DNA of 48,214 bases, from the NCBI GenBank assembly GCA_001579985.1, contig LRSR01005960.1:1-48214 (forward strand), in the 5' to 3' direction. The position numbers and the translations under genes are program-made. Positions 10,469 through 22,126 of this stretch are shown piece after piece (the stretch's first letter is position 1; each line of letters opens with the position of its first letter). This stretch comes from Hypsibius dujardini (lineage: Eukaryota > Tardigrada > Eutardigrada > Parachela > Hypsibiidae). The notes under the pieces were generated by a model that was given only the letters and a program-made list of their open reading frames with translations, made no database searches and was not told where the DNA came from.

Positions 10469-11172
10469 ATGAAGTTGGTGCGCTTTTTGATGAAGCTCAG
10501 TCATGAGTCGGTGACGGTGGAACTGAAGAACGGCACCGTCATCAGCGGCACCATCACCGGTAGGAAGAAATTTTCCCTTGCAAAAAAAAGTGCAAAAAAA
10601 AAGGGTCCTCCTTACTTGCTTCCATTTCAGGTGTGGATCCCGCCATGAATACGCATTTGAAAGCGGTGAAGATGACGCCGAAGGGTCGCGACACCATGCA
10701 GCTGGAGTCGTTGAGCATTCGTGGGAATAATATTCGCTACTACATCCTGCCGGAGACGCTTCCCCTCGACAGCCTGCTGATCGATGACACTCCCAAGGCT
10801 AAGATTAAGCGCCGGGAAGCGCGGCTCGGTCGCGGAAGAGGTCAGTTTGGGGATGAAATAACTAAATTCAAGTATAATTAAATAAATATAACACGTGGCC
10901 AGATTACTGGGTGGCCCGAGTTCGAACCATTCTTTAGTGGGCGCAAGTGTGAAAATGGGTGGCCGGAGTTTGAGCCAAGCATCCGGTATTGTGGCCATGT
11001 GTTTGGTTATTTTTAAACGTGAATCTAAAGAATATCTAGTGTGTCTATGAGTTAGGGTGTTCCAATATTGGGAAGCTTAACGGTAATTGGGTTTGCGTTT
11101 CTTTTTTCAGGTCGTGGTCGAGGAGGACCAGGCATGCGGGGAAGAGGACGCGGCCGCGGTGGCCGGCGTTGA
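10469..11172 (+). CDS. SNRPD1: Small nuclear ribonucleoprotein Sm D1
   Basis: Three exons (10469-10559, 10631-10840, 11111-11172) give 120 residues, the usual size. SmD1 is one of seven Sm proteins forming the ring on U1, U2, U4 and U5 snRNAs in the spliceosome. Sm motif 1 is [20 protein letters not shown] with [12 protein letters not shown] and [10 protein letters not shown]. Sm motif 2 is [14 protein letters not shown]. The C-terminus is the GR-rich tail ([20 protein letters not shown]), whose arginines are symmetrically dimethylated and bound by SMN in animals. The start is fixed by the family's invariant MKLVRFL; an in-frame upstream reading exists but lacks conservation. Both introns are phase 1. 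Intron 2 holds a copy of the ACACATGGCCA element. Confidence 0.97.
10889..11004. mobile_element. Short ACAC-TGGCCA inverted-terminus element in SNRPD1 intron 2
   Basis: Left end ACACGTGGCCAGATTACTGG and right end TATTGTGGCCATGTGTTT are imperfect reverse complements. Inside are GGTGGCCCGAGTTCGAACC and GGTGGCCGGAGTTTGAGCC, single copies of the unit that is tandemly expanded in UBE2Z intron 3. About 115 bp of a 270 bp intron. Confidence 0.7.
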
Positions 11173-11339
11173 TTCCTTCTTCGCATCTCTTCATTCCGCC
11201 ATCTCATTCTGGCGCTTGTTGGCGATGTTCACTTTGTATTCCAAAAATTAGGAAAGGCGTTGATGCGATTAGATCGATCTTTTCCTCCGGACGCTCTCAC
11301 TTCTCATCAGTTTGCGAGCAGCGTTGTTTGTATTGTCGT

Positions 11340-11935
11340 CTCTGAGCAATCGATCAATCAATCAAGCAATGAGCAGCGTCATGTGGATTGTCGTCTCTAA
11401 GCAATCGATCAAGCGATGAACAGCGTTATGTGGATTGTCGCCTCTAAGCAATCGATCAATCAAGCAATGAGCAGCGTTATGTGGATTGTCGTCTCTGAGC
11501 AATCGATCAATCGATCAAGCTCTGAACAGCGTTATGTGGATTGTCGTCTCTAAGCAATCGATCAATCAAGCAATGAGCAGCGTTATGTGGATTGTCGTCT
11601 CTGAGCAATCGATCAATCAATCAAGCTCTGAACAGCGTTATGTGGATTGTCGTCTCTAAGCAATCGATCAATCAAGCGATGAGCAGCGTTATGTGGATTG
11701 TCGTCTCTGAGCAATCGATCAATCGATCAAGCGATGAGCAGCGTTATGTGGATTGTCGGCTGTGGGCAATCGATCAATCAATCAAGCAATCAGCAGCGTT
11801 ATGTGGATTGTCGGCTCTGAGCAATCGATCAATCAATCAAGCGATAAGCAGCGTTATGTGGATTGTCGGCTGTGGGCAATCGATCAATCAATCAAGCGAT
11901 GAGCAACGTTATGTGGACTGCTGGCATCTGGTAGG
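11340..11935. repeat. Minisatellite downstream of SNRPD1
   Basis: About ten copies of a 55-60 bp unit (GAGCAGCGTTATGTGGATTG TCGTCTCTGAGCAATCGATC and AATC runs) start some 170 bases past the SNRPD1 stop. Confidence 0.92.
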
Positions 11936-11994
11936 ACCAATCAAGCAATCTGTCGCTGTGTCATGTAGTGAAACAGTGTAGCTCTCTCTATAGA

Positions 11995-12300
11995 CCACAG
12001 CGGAACATGTTTGATAAATCATCCGAACAAGGGAACAAATCCATTAAATCATTCGAACAACGGAACAAGCCTGAAAAAAACCCCAGAACAGAGCAGATAA
12101 ATCACCCGAACAAGCCCAATTAGTCGTTCGAACAGCAAAGCAAATTACCGAACAGCAGAACAAGTCCAATAAATCATTGGAACAATGGAAAAGGCCTAAA
12201 ATAATCCCACAACGGCAGAGTAGAGCAGATAAATCACCCGAACAAGTCCAATTAGTCGTTCGAACAGCAGAGCAAATTACCGAACAACAGACTGATCATA
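11995..12300. repeat. Second minisatellite before CSN5
   Basis: Irregular units built from AATCACCCGAACAAG, TTCGAACAGCAGAGCAAATT and AACGGAACAAG. A long stretch of about 120 bp (12067-12150) recurs at about 12195-12290. No gene seen. Confidence 0.8.
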
Positions 12301-12411
12301 AATAAACATACGACGAAGTCTTGAAATGAAAATTATCTTGTCCCTTCCGCTTCGTAGAAATATTCCCACTACGATTTGATCGCTCTTCAGAATTATCATT
12401 TAAGAGGAATA

Positions 12412-15400
12412 ATGTCGGAAGCATCCGGCAGTAAGGGTAAACTGAGCCAGAATGAAATTGCCAAGCGGGGATGGGAATGGCAGAACAGCGTCCAACCAGT
12501 CCGCAATGTCGACGATCTCTTCCGCTTCAACGAGGAGGAGCATCAGCGCATGGTCGCGGCCAAACCCTGGGAGAAAGATGTCAACTTCTTCAAAACAGTT
12601 CGCATTTCGGCACTCGCCGTCCTGAAGATGGTGATGCACGCCCGGTCCGGAGGGAATATCGAGGTTGGGGATGGTGGAAGCCTCTATATAATCGATTGAT
12701 TGATTGATGGAGGTTGAGGATGGTGGAAGCCTTTATATAATAGATCGATTGATTGATTGATTGATTGAGGTTGGGTATGGTGGAAGCCTTTATATAATTA
12801 ATTGATTGATTGAGGTTGGGGATGGGGGAAGCCTTTATATAATTGATTGATTGATCGAGGTTGGGAATAGTGGAAACCTTCATATGATTGGTTGAGGTTG
12901 GGATGGTGAAAGCCTTTATATGATCGGTTGAGGTTGGGATGGTGAAAGCCTTTATATGATCGATTGATTGATTGATTGATTGATATGAAGTCTTTAACTC
13001 TATTGTTGTTTGAACAACTTCTTTGGATTGAGATAAAATATGTAAATTTAAGTGCACCGGTAGTGTATTCTGTGGGTTGATCGATTGATTGATTGATTGA
13101 CTGATACAATGAGTGATGCATTGATTGATCGATTAATTGATTGAGTGACTGTTCGATAGATTGACTGATTGATTGATCATTTTGCAGGTGATGGGATTGA
13201 TGTTGGGCCGCGCGGACGCCGGCTCGATGATAGTGATGGATGCCTTTGCACTGCCGGTGGAGGGTACGGAGACACGGGTGAATGCTCAGGCGGCGGCCTA
13301 CGAGTACATGACGCAGTATCTGGAGACGCAGAAGCAGGTCGGTCGAGTGGAGAACGTCATTGGGTGGTACCATTCCCATCCCGGCTACGGCTGTTGGCTG
13401 TCGGGAATCGACGTGGAAACCCAACGACTCAATCAGCAGTTTCAAGGTTTGTGGTTTTGCGGGTCTTAAGTGAGAATTTTATCAGCATAGAAAACGTGTA
13501 ACAAGGAACGAAAAGGCACCTTCCTGTTCCAATCAATCAATCAATCAATCATTCATTCATTCATCAACCAATCAATCAATCAATCAATCATTCAATCAAT
13601 CAATCCAGTTGATCAATCAATCGATTAATCCAATCAATCAATCAATCTATCATTCAATCAATCCAATCAATCAATCAATTCAGTCGATCAATCAATCGAT
13701 TAATCCAATCAATCAATCTAGCATTGGGTGTTACCTTACCCTCTTCCTAAATATCTAATTTGGGAAAGAACGAAGATTTTCCTTCCTGATCGGAGTGAGG
13801 TTTCGCTTCACAAATCCCCTGTTTATATATCACGATTTTACATTGGGGTCTCGGGTTGGAAATCATATTTGCGGTTTCAAAACAAAAATAAGGGAGAAAG
13901 AATTCCCACACCTTTTTGTGTTATCACCCGGGGCTTGATTGATTGATTGATTCATCAGCAATGTTTCCGAAGTTTCAGTTTTTTGATCCCAACCACTGTA
14001 AAACGTTTGATTCCAATATTTTTTACACTCTTCCACTCCAAATTCGATTTGGAATCGATTCACATCAGCGGAATCTTTTTCGGATGTCAGGGGGCGGAGC
14101 TATGGGCTAATTTCAATCTAGGCTTCCGAGTAAATATTGCAGAAATGACCCATAGCTCCGCCCCCTGGCATCCGAAAACAATTCCGCTGATGTCAATCGA
14201 TTCCAAATCGAAACTGGAGTGGAATCGAAGAGTAAGTCACCGAGAGATATTTTGTTGAAGATCAACTTGTAAGTCAGCTTTAGTGACTACCTCAGCCGTC
14301 GTAAGAACGTGTGTTCCAATTTGTGTTCCAAAATGCTTTCGGTGTAAGTTCCTCTTACTCTGCCAATCAATCAGGCCAGCTGCTGAGTTTGAGTGAAAAT
14401 GTTGCGGCTTTCTTAAATCTGTTCATAATTTGTCTATGAGTTTCTTTAACCTGTTCTTTGTTTTGTTCTTACGTCGTTCTCTCTGTTCTTTGTTCTGTTC
14501 TGACGTCGTTCTCTTTGTTCTGTTCTGACTTTAATCTCTCTGTTCTTTGTTCTGTTCTGACTTTGTTCGCTCTGTTCTTTGTTCTGTCCTGACGTCGTTC
14601 TTTGTTCTGTTCTGACGTCCTTCTCTCTGTTCTTTGTTCTGTTCTGACTTTGTTCTCTCTGTTCTTTGTTCTGTTTTGACATTGTTCTCTGTTCTTTGTT
14701 CTGTTCTGACTTTGTTCTCTCTGTTCTTTGTTCTGTCCTGACGTCGTTCTCTGTTCTTTGTTTTGTTCTGACGTCGTTCTCTCTGTTCTTTGTTCTGTTC
14801 TGACATTGTTCTCTGCTCTTTGTTCTGTTCTGACTTTGTTCTCTCTGTTCTTTGTTCTGTTCTGACTTTGTTCTCCCTGTTCTGTTCTGACGTTGTTCTC
14901 TCTGTTCTTTGTTCTGTTCTGACTTTGTTCTCTGTGTTCATTTTCAGAGCCTTGGCTGGCCGTCGTCATCGATCCCATCCGCACGATCGCCGCCGGACAG
15001 GTGGATCTCGGCGCGTTCCGCACCTACCCCAAGGGCTTCATCCCTCCGGAGGAGAAGGGGAGCGAGCACCGCAACATCCCGCTGAAGAAGGTGGAGGACT
15101 TTGGCAGCCACTACAAGGAGTACTATCAGCTCGGCGTGTCCTACTTCAAGACGTCCTCCGACAAGCGCCTGCTGAACCAGCTGTGGAACCAATACTGGGT
15201 GGCCACCCTCTCCTCCTCGCCGTGGTTCAAGAACCTCGGCTACAACATCGAACAGACGCAGGACGTCGCCGCCAAGATGGATGAGGCCTTGAAGGTGAGT
15301 TCAAACTTACTCAACTCAAACACGTTTTTCCCATTCCATCCATCCGTTTGTCCCAAACACGTCTTGCAGGAGATGAGGCGCGGCGGCGGCGGCACTCTCG

Positions 15401-15816
15401 ACGCGGGCTTCACTTTTCTCGGCAGTGCAGGCAGTCATCGCGCCAATTCCAGCGGCGACTGCTGCGAGTCTGAGTTGAACTTTCGGAAGGCCATCAAGGA
15501 CGGCCGCAAAGTGGCCTGCGAGGCGATGCAGGCGGTCATGATGCAGATTGTTAAGCGGTCGGTCTTCAATGACTTTGAGACGACCGGTGCCGCCGTGAAT
15601 GGAGGGAACGCTAGTGCGATTGCACTGGAATCGGCGATGCCGAACGATTTTACCTTGCCGGATTTGGAGGGCGATGTGATGGAGGACGACGAGGAGGTCG
15701 TCGATGAGAACGACCAGGGAGCGGTGATCGATGGTGGTGGGAATCCAGAAATTGTGGCGGCGGCGGTTGACTCGAGCGCTCCGTTAGCAGTGCAGGAACA
15801 GATGAATGTGGATTAA
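12412..15816 (+). CDS. COPS5: COP9 signalosome subunit 5 (JAMM deneddylase)
   Basis: Four exons (12412-12663, 13188-13446, 14948-15294, 15370-15816) give 434 residues, against about 334 in vertebrates. CSN5 is the zinc-dependent isopeptidase of the COP9 signalosome, removing NEDD8 from cullins. The MPN+/JAMM site is complete: catalytic Glu 84 at the exon 1/2 junction, then [14 protein letters not shown] with H146, H148, S156 and D159. The Ins-1 region [19 protein letters not shown] is conserved. AAKPW and [18 protein letters not shown] identify the N-terminal part. The extra length is mostly a C-terminal acidic and Gly/Ala tail after the conserved helices ([18 protein letters not shown]). The start ATG follows an acceptor-like CTCTTCAG by 23 bases. 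The donor of exon 1 is copied several times in intron 1. Confidence 0.96.
12661..12985. repeat. Minisatellite that begins at the CSN5 exon 1 donor
   Basis: About seven copies, 35-55 bp each, of GAGGTTGGGGATGGTGGAAG plus CCTTTATATAAT and GATTGATTG. The first copy's GAG is the last codon of exon 1 and its GT is the splice donor, so each repeat carries a donor-like GAG|GTTGGG. Confidence 0.88.
13080..13178. repeat. (GATT)n run before CSN5 exon 2
   Basis: Degenerate GATT units extend to 10 bases from the exon 2 acceptor. Confidence 0.85.
13530..13720. repeat. (AATC)n array in CSN5 intron 3
   Basis: AATCAATC runs with GATTAATCC and ATTCATTC interruptions, partly in a period of about 65 bp. Confidence 0.9.
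14031..14228. mobile_element. Palindromic MITE-like element (GGGGGCGGAGCTATGG family) in CSN5 intron 3
   Basis: Left arm TCCACTCCAAATTCGATTTG ... ACATCAGCGGAATC ... GTCAGGGGGCGGAGCTATGG is matched as a reverse complement by CCATAGCTCCGCCCCCTGGC ... GATTCCAAATCG ... CTGGAGTGGA. The arms are about 75 bp around a loop of about 40 bp. It has no coding capacity. Close relatives lie in KANSL2 intron 4 (37877-38181). Confidence 0.85.
14450..14946. repeat. Pyrimidine-rich 30-35 bp minisatellite running into the CSN5 exon 3 acceptor
   Basis: About fifteen copies of TTCTCTCTGTTCTTTGTTCT GTTCTGACTTTG, with short variants. The array ends at the acceptor (TTCATTTTCAG), giving a pyrimidine-rich stretch of about 500 bases on the sense strand. 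Confidence 0.93.
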
Positions 15817-15917
15817 GACTTTCTTCATGTCAGCTTTTTAGTTTCCACAAACACGAGTCTCTTTTTCTCCGTATTTTGCTTTCTATCCGCGATAATGAAA
15901 GTGTTTTTTATTTGGCA

Positions 15918-15988
15918 GAAAGACAGGGTAGACATGTAGACAGACAAACAGACAGGCAGACAAACAGACAGACAGGCAGGCAGGCAGG

Positions 15989-16034
<46 letters not shown>

Positions 16035-16137
16035 GGCAGGCAGGCAGGCAGACACACAGACAGACACACAGACACACAGACACACAGACACACAGACACA
16101 CAGACACACAGACACAGACAGACACACACACAGACAG
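15918..16137. repeat. (ACAG)n / (ACACAG)n array downstream of CSN5
   Basis: ACAG units with GGCAGG patches change to ACACAG units near 16050. It lies in the convergent spacer about 100 bases after the CSN5 stop. Confidence 0.95.
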
Positions 16138-16139
16138 TA

Positions 16140-16795
16140 CTAGTAGGGAATGCCAGTCAGAAACTTCACGTGGACCAGGAACCGCAGTCACACTTACGTG
16201 CACAAAGTAATGGGAGATGTTTACGAAAGTAGCAAATTTGGATCTGCTACCTAAAAACGGAAACGTCGGACAAGAACACGGTACCTGGTTCGAGTAAAAG
16301 AAAATGTACTCATGTAGGGCATTTACGGCGCCACTCCATTACTGCCCTGACCTATCGTCCACGTCTTGCACCTCCCGAGAGTGATACGTACTCCGTTTTC
16401 CATGCAAACGCAAAAAGTACACCTCGTTTACGTTGTCCAAAAGAAAAGACGCGGGTTTGATGCCTTGCCGCTGTTCTCACAGCATATGCACTTGAAACTC
16501 ATCCGGTGCCGTAATGCCACATGCTTTGGTGCTGGACTTGGGGGTCAACGACGGCGTAACATCATTCACATGGCCCCACGACTGAAACACCGTGTAATTT
16601 GCCACGGCGACGTCGCACAACAAAAGGAGAGCCTCATTGTTGGATGTTTTAGGGCGACAGTATGCCAAGCTTTTGGTCACTACGTCCCCAAAGTAAATTC
16701 CCATACCCAAACATACATCCCAAAAACAGATGGAAACCGGTTACTGAACAAACAATGCGAATTAGGTTTCGGACTGCCTGCCTGTCTGTCCACAT
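16140..16795 (-). pseudogene. Decayed PARP catalytic-domain relic
   Basis: Minus-strand pieces of a poly(ADP-ribose) polymerase catalytic domain appear in correct order but in different frames. A piece reading VTGF is followed by MFG. One extra base then puts GMGIYFGDVVTKSLAYC (around 16705-16655), ALLLLCDVAVAN and STKACGITAPDE in another frame. After a stop, a piece reading IGQGSNGVAP follows, then LHEYIFFYSNQ (16317-16285), which matches the family's NEYIVYD segment. Last comes LRFLVHVKF near 16170, resembling the family's C-terminal strand. The frameshift inside the MFG-GIYF motif and internal stops indicate a pseudogene. The NAD-binding histidine region upstream is not recognisable. A split functional gene with several tiny introns is less likely. 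Confidence 0.55.
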
Positions 16796-16808
16796 GATGT
16801 TACTCGAA

Positions 16809-16848
<40 letters not shown>

Positions 16849-17228
16849 TTATCTGCCTGTCTGCCTGTCTGTTTGTCAGTCTTGTCTGTCTGTCTTAACT
16901 TCGCTGCAAATATACGGCAGTGGCAAGCACGTTTTCTTCGGTGGGCAAACGTATGCCAGGACATTGAGCAAAAAAAGAGGCACAGGCCGTTGAAACATCG
17001 ACAAAAAGCTGCTAGGCAGCAAGAAAGAGATAAAGCCAGAAAAATGACAGCCACCAAATGAAAGTGTTTCCAAATTGAGGTTTCGTGCGCCTCATTCAAA
17101 AGAAGAGAAGACCGGGAAAACCAGAGGAACGAACCCACAGCGAGGAGGGGAAAAACTCCTCGCAGATTAAGAGGGTAAAAGAAGAAAACACCGTAAGTCA
17201 AGATTATTATTGGCTTGAAACTGAAAGG
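16796..17228. other. Convergent spacer right of the PARP relic
   Basis: A (CTGT)n array occupies 16808-16900. The rest is unique sequence with A/G-rich patches and no gene; it should include the Dicer 3' UTR. No clear minus-strand AATAAA was found near the Dicer stop. Confidence 0.5.
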
Positions 17229-17658
17229 CTAAGCCGCTCGCGTCTCATCCAGCGAGTGCAGGTACTTCAGCGCCTGTTTGGCCGCGGTGCACTTTGCCGT
17301 GCGATAATTCCTCCCCAGGCCGACAAACTTTCCCTTGTCGAAAATTTCCACGACTACACGAATTTTGCCTGACGCCGTTCGTTCGGGGACACTAATGAAA
17401 AACGAACAAAACGTCAAGACAGACGAGATATGACATTTCCTTAGCGTACCCATACTCCATACCTGAACTTGGCGTTTTCCGGTTCGAGTTCCAACAGTTC
17501 TCGCACTGGTGACTTCGGAATGATGCTGGAGCACTGATCTATAAACGAAACTACAGTTAGACCCCCTGTAACCTTCCATCGCCTGCCTGTCTGTCTGTCT
17601 GTCTGCCCATCTGCCCATCTGCCCGTCTGCCTGTCTGCCTGCCTGCCTGTCTGTCTGC

Positions 17659-17695
<37 letters not shown>

Positions 17696-18564
17696 GGCTG
17701 GCTATTACCGATCTCGGACTTCATCATTGCGTAATAAACCCTCCAAACCGCATCGAGGGACATGCCGCTGTCCAGGTAAATGGCCCCGGCCACAGACTCA
17801 AAAACGTCCCCGAGAACTTTCGGACATTCGGTCTCTTCAGCGCCGCCTTCGTCTTCCAGTGTATCCTCGTCTGCGGCGGGGTCATAGAAGTACTGCAAGA
17901 AAGTCGCGATTTGTGACAACAGGTGGAGATTCACATGGCTCTTCAACTTACAATGTCTTCGGTGAAGAGAGTGACATTCTGATCGCGTTCTCGTTGCTCC
18001 TTGACGTACTTCTCCACCAGATGGAAGATCGCCGGGCTCATCAGCTTAACATACTTGTGGAATTCGTTCCGCACGGAGAGGGAGGCGAAAATGGAGTTGT
18101 TGACGAGAGCTGACCGCAAGTCTGTCAACGCGCCCGGTGAATGGCCCCTGAAAAAATATCCCGGTTCACACGTAACTTCCTCACAGACAAATCGCTCGAA
18201 CCATTCCTGAGAACTGAACCGCGTGTCTTACTGCATGTCCTCGTAGAGGTGCCGGGTGATCAAGTAATCCAGAACCGCATCGCCGAGAAATTCCAGCCGC
18301 TGATAGCAGTCTGTGATCCGATTATAGGTGTAGGAGGCATGTGTAAAGGCTTGCAGGAGATACGCTCGATCATTGAATCTGTCGGCAATCATGAAATATG
18401 TATCTGTGATCGCAATGAGATCCGGATGATAGACAAGTGTTTAGGCAAACAGACAGACATACAGCCAGACATCCAGCCAGACATCCAGCCAGACAAACAG
18501 ACAGACAGACAGGCAGACAGACATCCAGACATCCAGACATCCAGTCAGACAAACAGACAGACAT

Positions 18565-18595
<31 letters not shown>

Positions 18596-19559
18596 GGCAG
18601 GCAGACAGACAGGCAAACAGGCAGAGAGACAGACAGACATCCACAAAAGCGTCATTAGGTACTTGTAAGCAATTCGTTCTTCAAATTTAGCGTAGCCCTC
18701 CAGCAGTCGGTCCAGTTCCATCACAGTGTCCGGACCTGAGCTCAGCAGTACCGTGGCCGGTTTGGGAAACCAAGTAAACCTCTCCAGCATGCGTTCCGAC
18801 TCCCTATGCCCAGGACGCTCTGGTAGCACGACTAATCCGAGCCATGACATCAGCAGTTGCGCCGCTTTCACTCCCGACGAGATGAGGTACGCGCCGATCA
18901 GAGACTCAACACAGTCAGCCAGCGTCTTATCCGAGATGCAGTGCTGCGTTCGGAGATTCGCAGGTGATCCATCAGCGGCGAAGGTGATGGCACCATTGCT
19001 TCCTGTACATCGAAAAAGTCGTGCTTTCAAAATTCGCTCACAATTGTTGTTTTGATAAACGACAAAAAAACTCATTCCATTAGAAGACATTGTTACCGGC
19101 GCTCTCTTCCAGGACATAACAAGGCGGCAACCAGTTCTCCGTCGGCTCAAATTTACTGCTGATCAAAATCTCCCCGAATCGCTTGTTAAATCCCAGACGA
19201 TATAGGTGGTAGTTGCTGACTTGAAGGCTGCGCATAAACGACAGCTTGCCCTCATGGTAACCCGCATACCGGAAGTAGAGATAGGTTGTCACCGAAAATT
19301 TAAGGAAGGAATCACCAACTGTCTCCAGCCGCTCCAAATTGATTCCGTCATTGGCATTGGAGGAAGTGAAGGCCTGAAGCAGGATACCGGGGTCGGGGCC
19401 AGACACGAAAACCGGATCTCTGTCGTCGTCAAACCGAAACTTCGTAGCTCTTTGGTTCGCACATTCCGCCTGTAAGACGGTGGCAAAAAATGTAACCGTT
19501 ATCTATGACAGTATGTGTCTGTCTGTCTGTCTGTCTGCATGTCTGTCTGCCTGCCTGCC

Positions 19560-19600
<41 letters not shown>

Positions 19601-20258
19601 GCCTGCCTGTCAGCTTGCCTGTTTCGCTGGTTGTAATATCGTTATGTTGCCATGTTTGTCTGCCGACCCTCCGGTCTCTGTTATAGTCTGCCTGTTCGAC
19701 TAATTGCAGCATACTTACGGAACGAAGAGGGAGTGGCTTCGAGAGTGTTTTTTCCTCGTCGGTAGGTGGTATTCGATTGACCTCACCGAACTCGACACGG
19801 GTGTCCTTTTTCCTGTCGTCTTTCTTCGACCGGTTCGTAATGCCATCCAAAGAGAAGTCTGACATTTCTTCAAAGACATCCGCGTATGGATCGCCACCAC
19901 TCCCGCGGCCCCCGCGAAAATCATCCGGAGCGGACTCAGAAAAGCGCAGATGGAGGATAGAGGACATGACGGGCCCGAAATCCTCCTCTTCTTTGTCCTT
20001 CAGAGGGTCCAGTGCTTCGAGATTGTAGGAAGGCAAGGCAGTCATGACGGAATCTGCAATCGTCTCCATATCGTCGCCTGAAAATGAGGAAGAACTGTTT
20101 GTCAGCACGTAAGACAAACAATTGTTCATAAGAACAGAACAGAGACGAAGATAGACAATCAGAAAGACATACCGACAGACAGACAGACAAACAGACAGTC
20201 AGACAGACAGACAGACAGACGGACAAACAGACAGTCTGTCAGTCAGTTAGGCAGACAA

Positions 20259-20298
<40 letters not shown>

Positions 20299-20320
20299 TC
20301 AAACAGTCTGCCAGTCATTT

Positions 20321-20382
<62 letters not shown>

Positions 20383-22090
20383 TCAGACAGTCTGCTAGTG
20401 AGTTAGAAAGACAAACAGACAAACAGACAGGCAGACAGACAGACAATCAGAGAGTCTGCCAGTCTGTTAGACAGACAGACAATTTGCCAGTCAGTCAGAC
20501 AGTCAGTCGGGAGGTCAACAAATGCTTACCGAGATCGCCAGCTTCGCTTGCTGTCATGCCAGAATCATCGAGATTCATCGTGGTTAGGTCTTTCTCTATC
20601 GCCTGCATGACGTTGTCGGAAAATCCTGACACCAAACTGATCCCAGGCAGTCCCATTTGATCGTCAAACCCCCATTCAGCACCACCCAGACTCTCCTGTT
20701 CGACTGCTCTCAGTGCAACTTTCGATTTTCCCGCCGGTAAGCCAGATGGCATCTCCGAACCGGAACCGTACGTCGAATTGACATGATCGAAGAACGAAAT
20801 GGGCTTATTCCACTCATTCCCGGCTGTCGAAGCGTTCCACGTATCGATCGCAAAACCCTGACAGCTGTCCCCGTCGTCCAGCCCGGAACTCCAGTTACCG
20901 ATTTCAAAGTGCCCATCGTCGGGATTGTCTGCGTTCCACATGCCGATTTTCGGGTAGAGGGTTGTTGCCTGGGACTTTTCATGCTTCAACCGAGCGTTTT
21001 CAATGATGGACGCATTGCGGATGTCCAGATCATCTCGCCCTTCCACGGCGGCCTCATCGAGCTGCCGGATCTTCTCGGCGAAGCTCCAGCCGTAGTCCAG
21101 GGCGGGCCAGATGGCGGCTGACTCACTCACCGGGACCTGACTGCTGATGCCGGTGCTGGCCTTGATCACGTGGAGGAGTTCCTCCATCACCAGGAGCGTT
21201 TCCAGGCGGTGCAGTACGGTGGGCAGGCAGATGGCCTGTCGCCAGAGTGACGCCGGGACTGGGTGAATTTTGCAGAGCTCCGGAACGAGGATTTGCCGGT
21301 GGCGAGGCTCCTTGTCCTTCAGCAGTTCCTTTTTCTCCGTCTGCGAGAGGGAACAGCCTTTTCGGCTAAGGAAACGCGGCAGGAGCAGATTTAATCTGAA
21401 AGCGAAAAGATTACTACAAAAGGAACAAAGGAACAAAAACTATTAAATAAAGTAGTAAAAGGAACAAAGGAACAAAAACTACTGTTTAGTTCCTTTTACT
21501 ACTTGTCACTACAAAAAGGAACAAAGGAACAAAGGAACACATTTTATTAAATAAAGTAGTAAAAGGAACAAAAACGACTGTTCAGTTCCTTTTACTACTT
21601 AACTTGTAACTACAAAAAGGAACAAAGGAACAAAGGAACAAAAGGAACAAAAGTAACTTCAAAGTCAAGTTTCCTCGCATGTGATACTGTAAGCTCCAGG
21701 TTTTTACCGTGTTGAAGTATGGTCCACGTCAAGCAGCGGCTGAGCCTTATCCTGGACATTGATCCGATACTTGGCCTCGTAGTACTTGTCGAAGTTAGGG
21801 AATTCCGGATCAGGAAACTCACCCAGCACCGTAAGCCAAGGGCAAATTTGCTCGACGTAGAAGCTCTGTGGTTGATCTAGACTGCGATACCATGGCATCA
21901 CCACGGCGTCCTCGTACTTCTGGGTGCTGAAAGCCTCGCGATCCGATTCGGCAACCGCACCGAGGCGGTCAAACTTCGCGCTAAAAACGCTTTCCATGTA
22001 AGCCCAATCGACTTCCGGTTCAGGCGACCCTGAATCATGAAGGATAATCATACATTGATCAGAACTCTTTTAACGCATCTGGCTACCTGG

Positions 22091-22126
<36 letters not shown>

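Noticed and set aside
10885-11930. CRISPR-like regular repeats
   Set aside because: Units are continuous tandem repeats without unique spacers, in a eukaryotic context with no cas genes.
14440-15023. Long open frame on the minus strand of repeated NRTKNRE-type residues
   Set aside because: It is the antisense reading of the pyrimidine minisatellite in CSN5 intron 3; the unit length keeps the frame open by chance.
16280-16300. GGTTCGAG resembling a tRNA T-loop
   Set aside because: No matching acceptor stem, D-loop or anticodon arm could be built around it; it is inside the PARP relic.
16366-16797. Plus-strand open frame of 143 codons
   Set aside because: It is antisense to the PARP relic, has no recognisable family and reads into a CTGT array.
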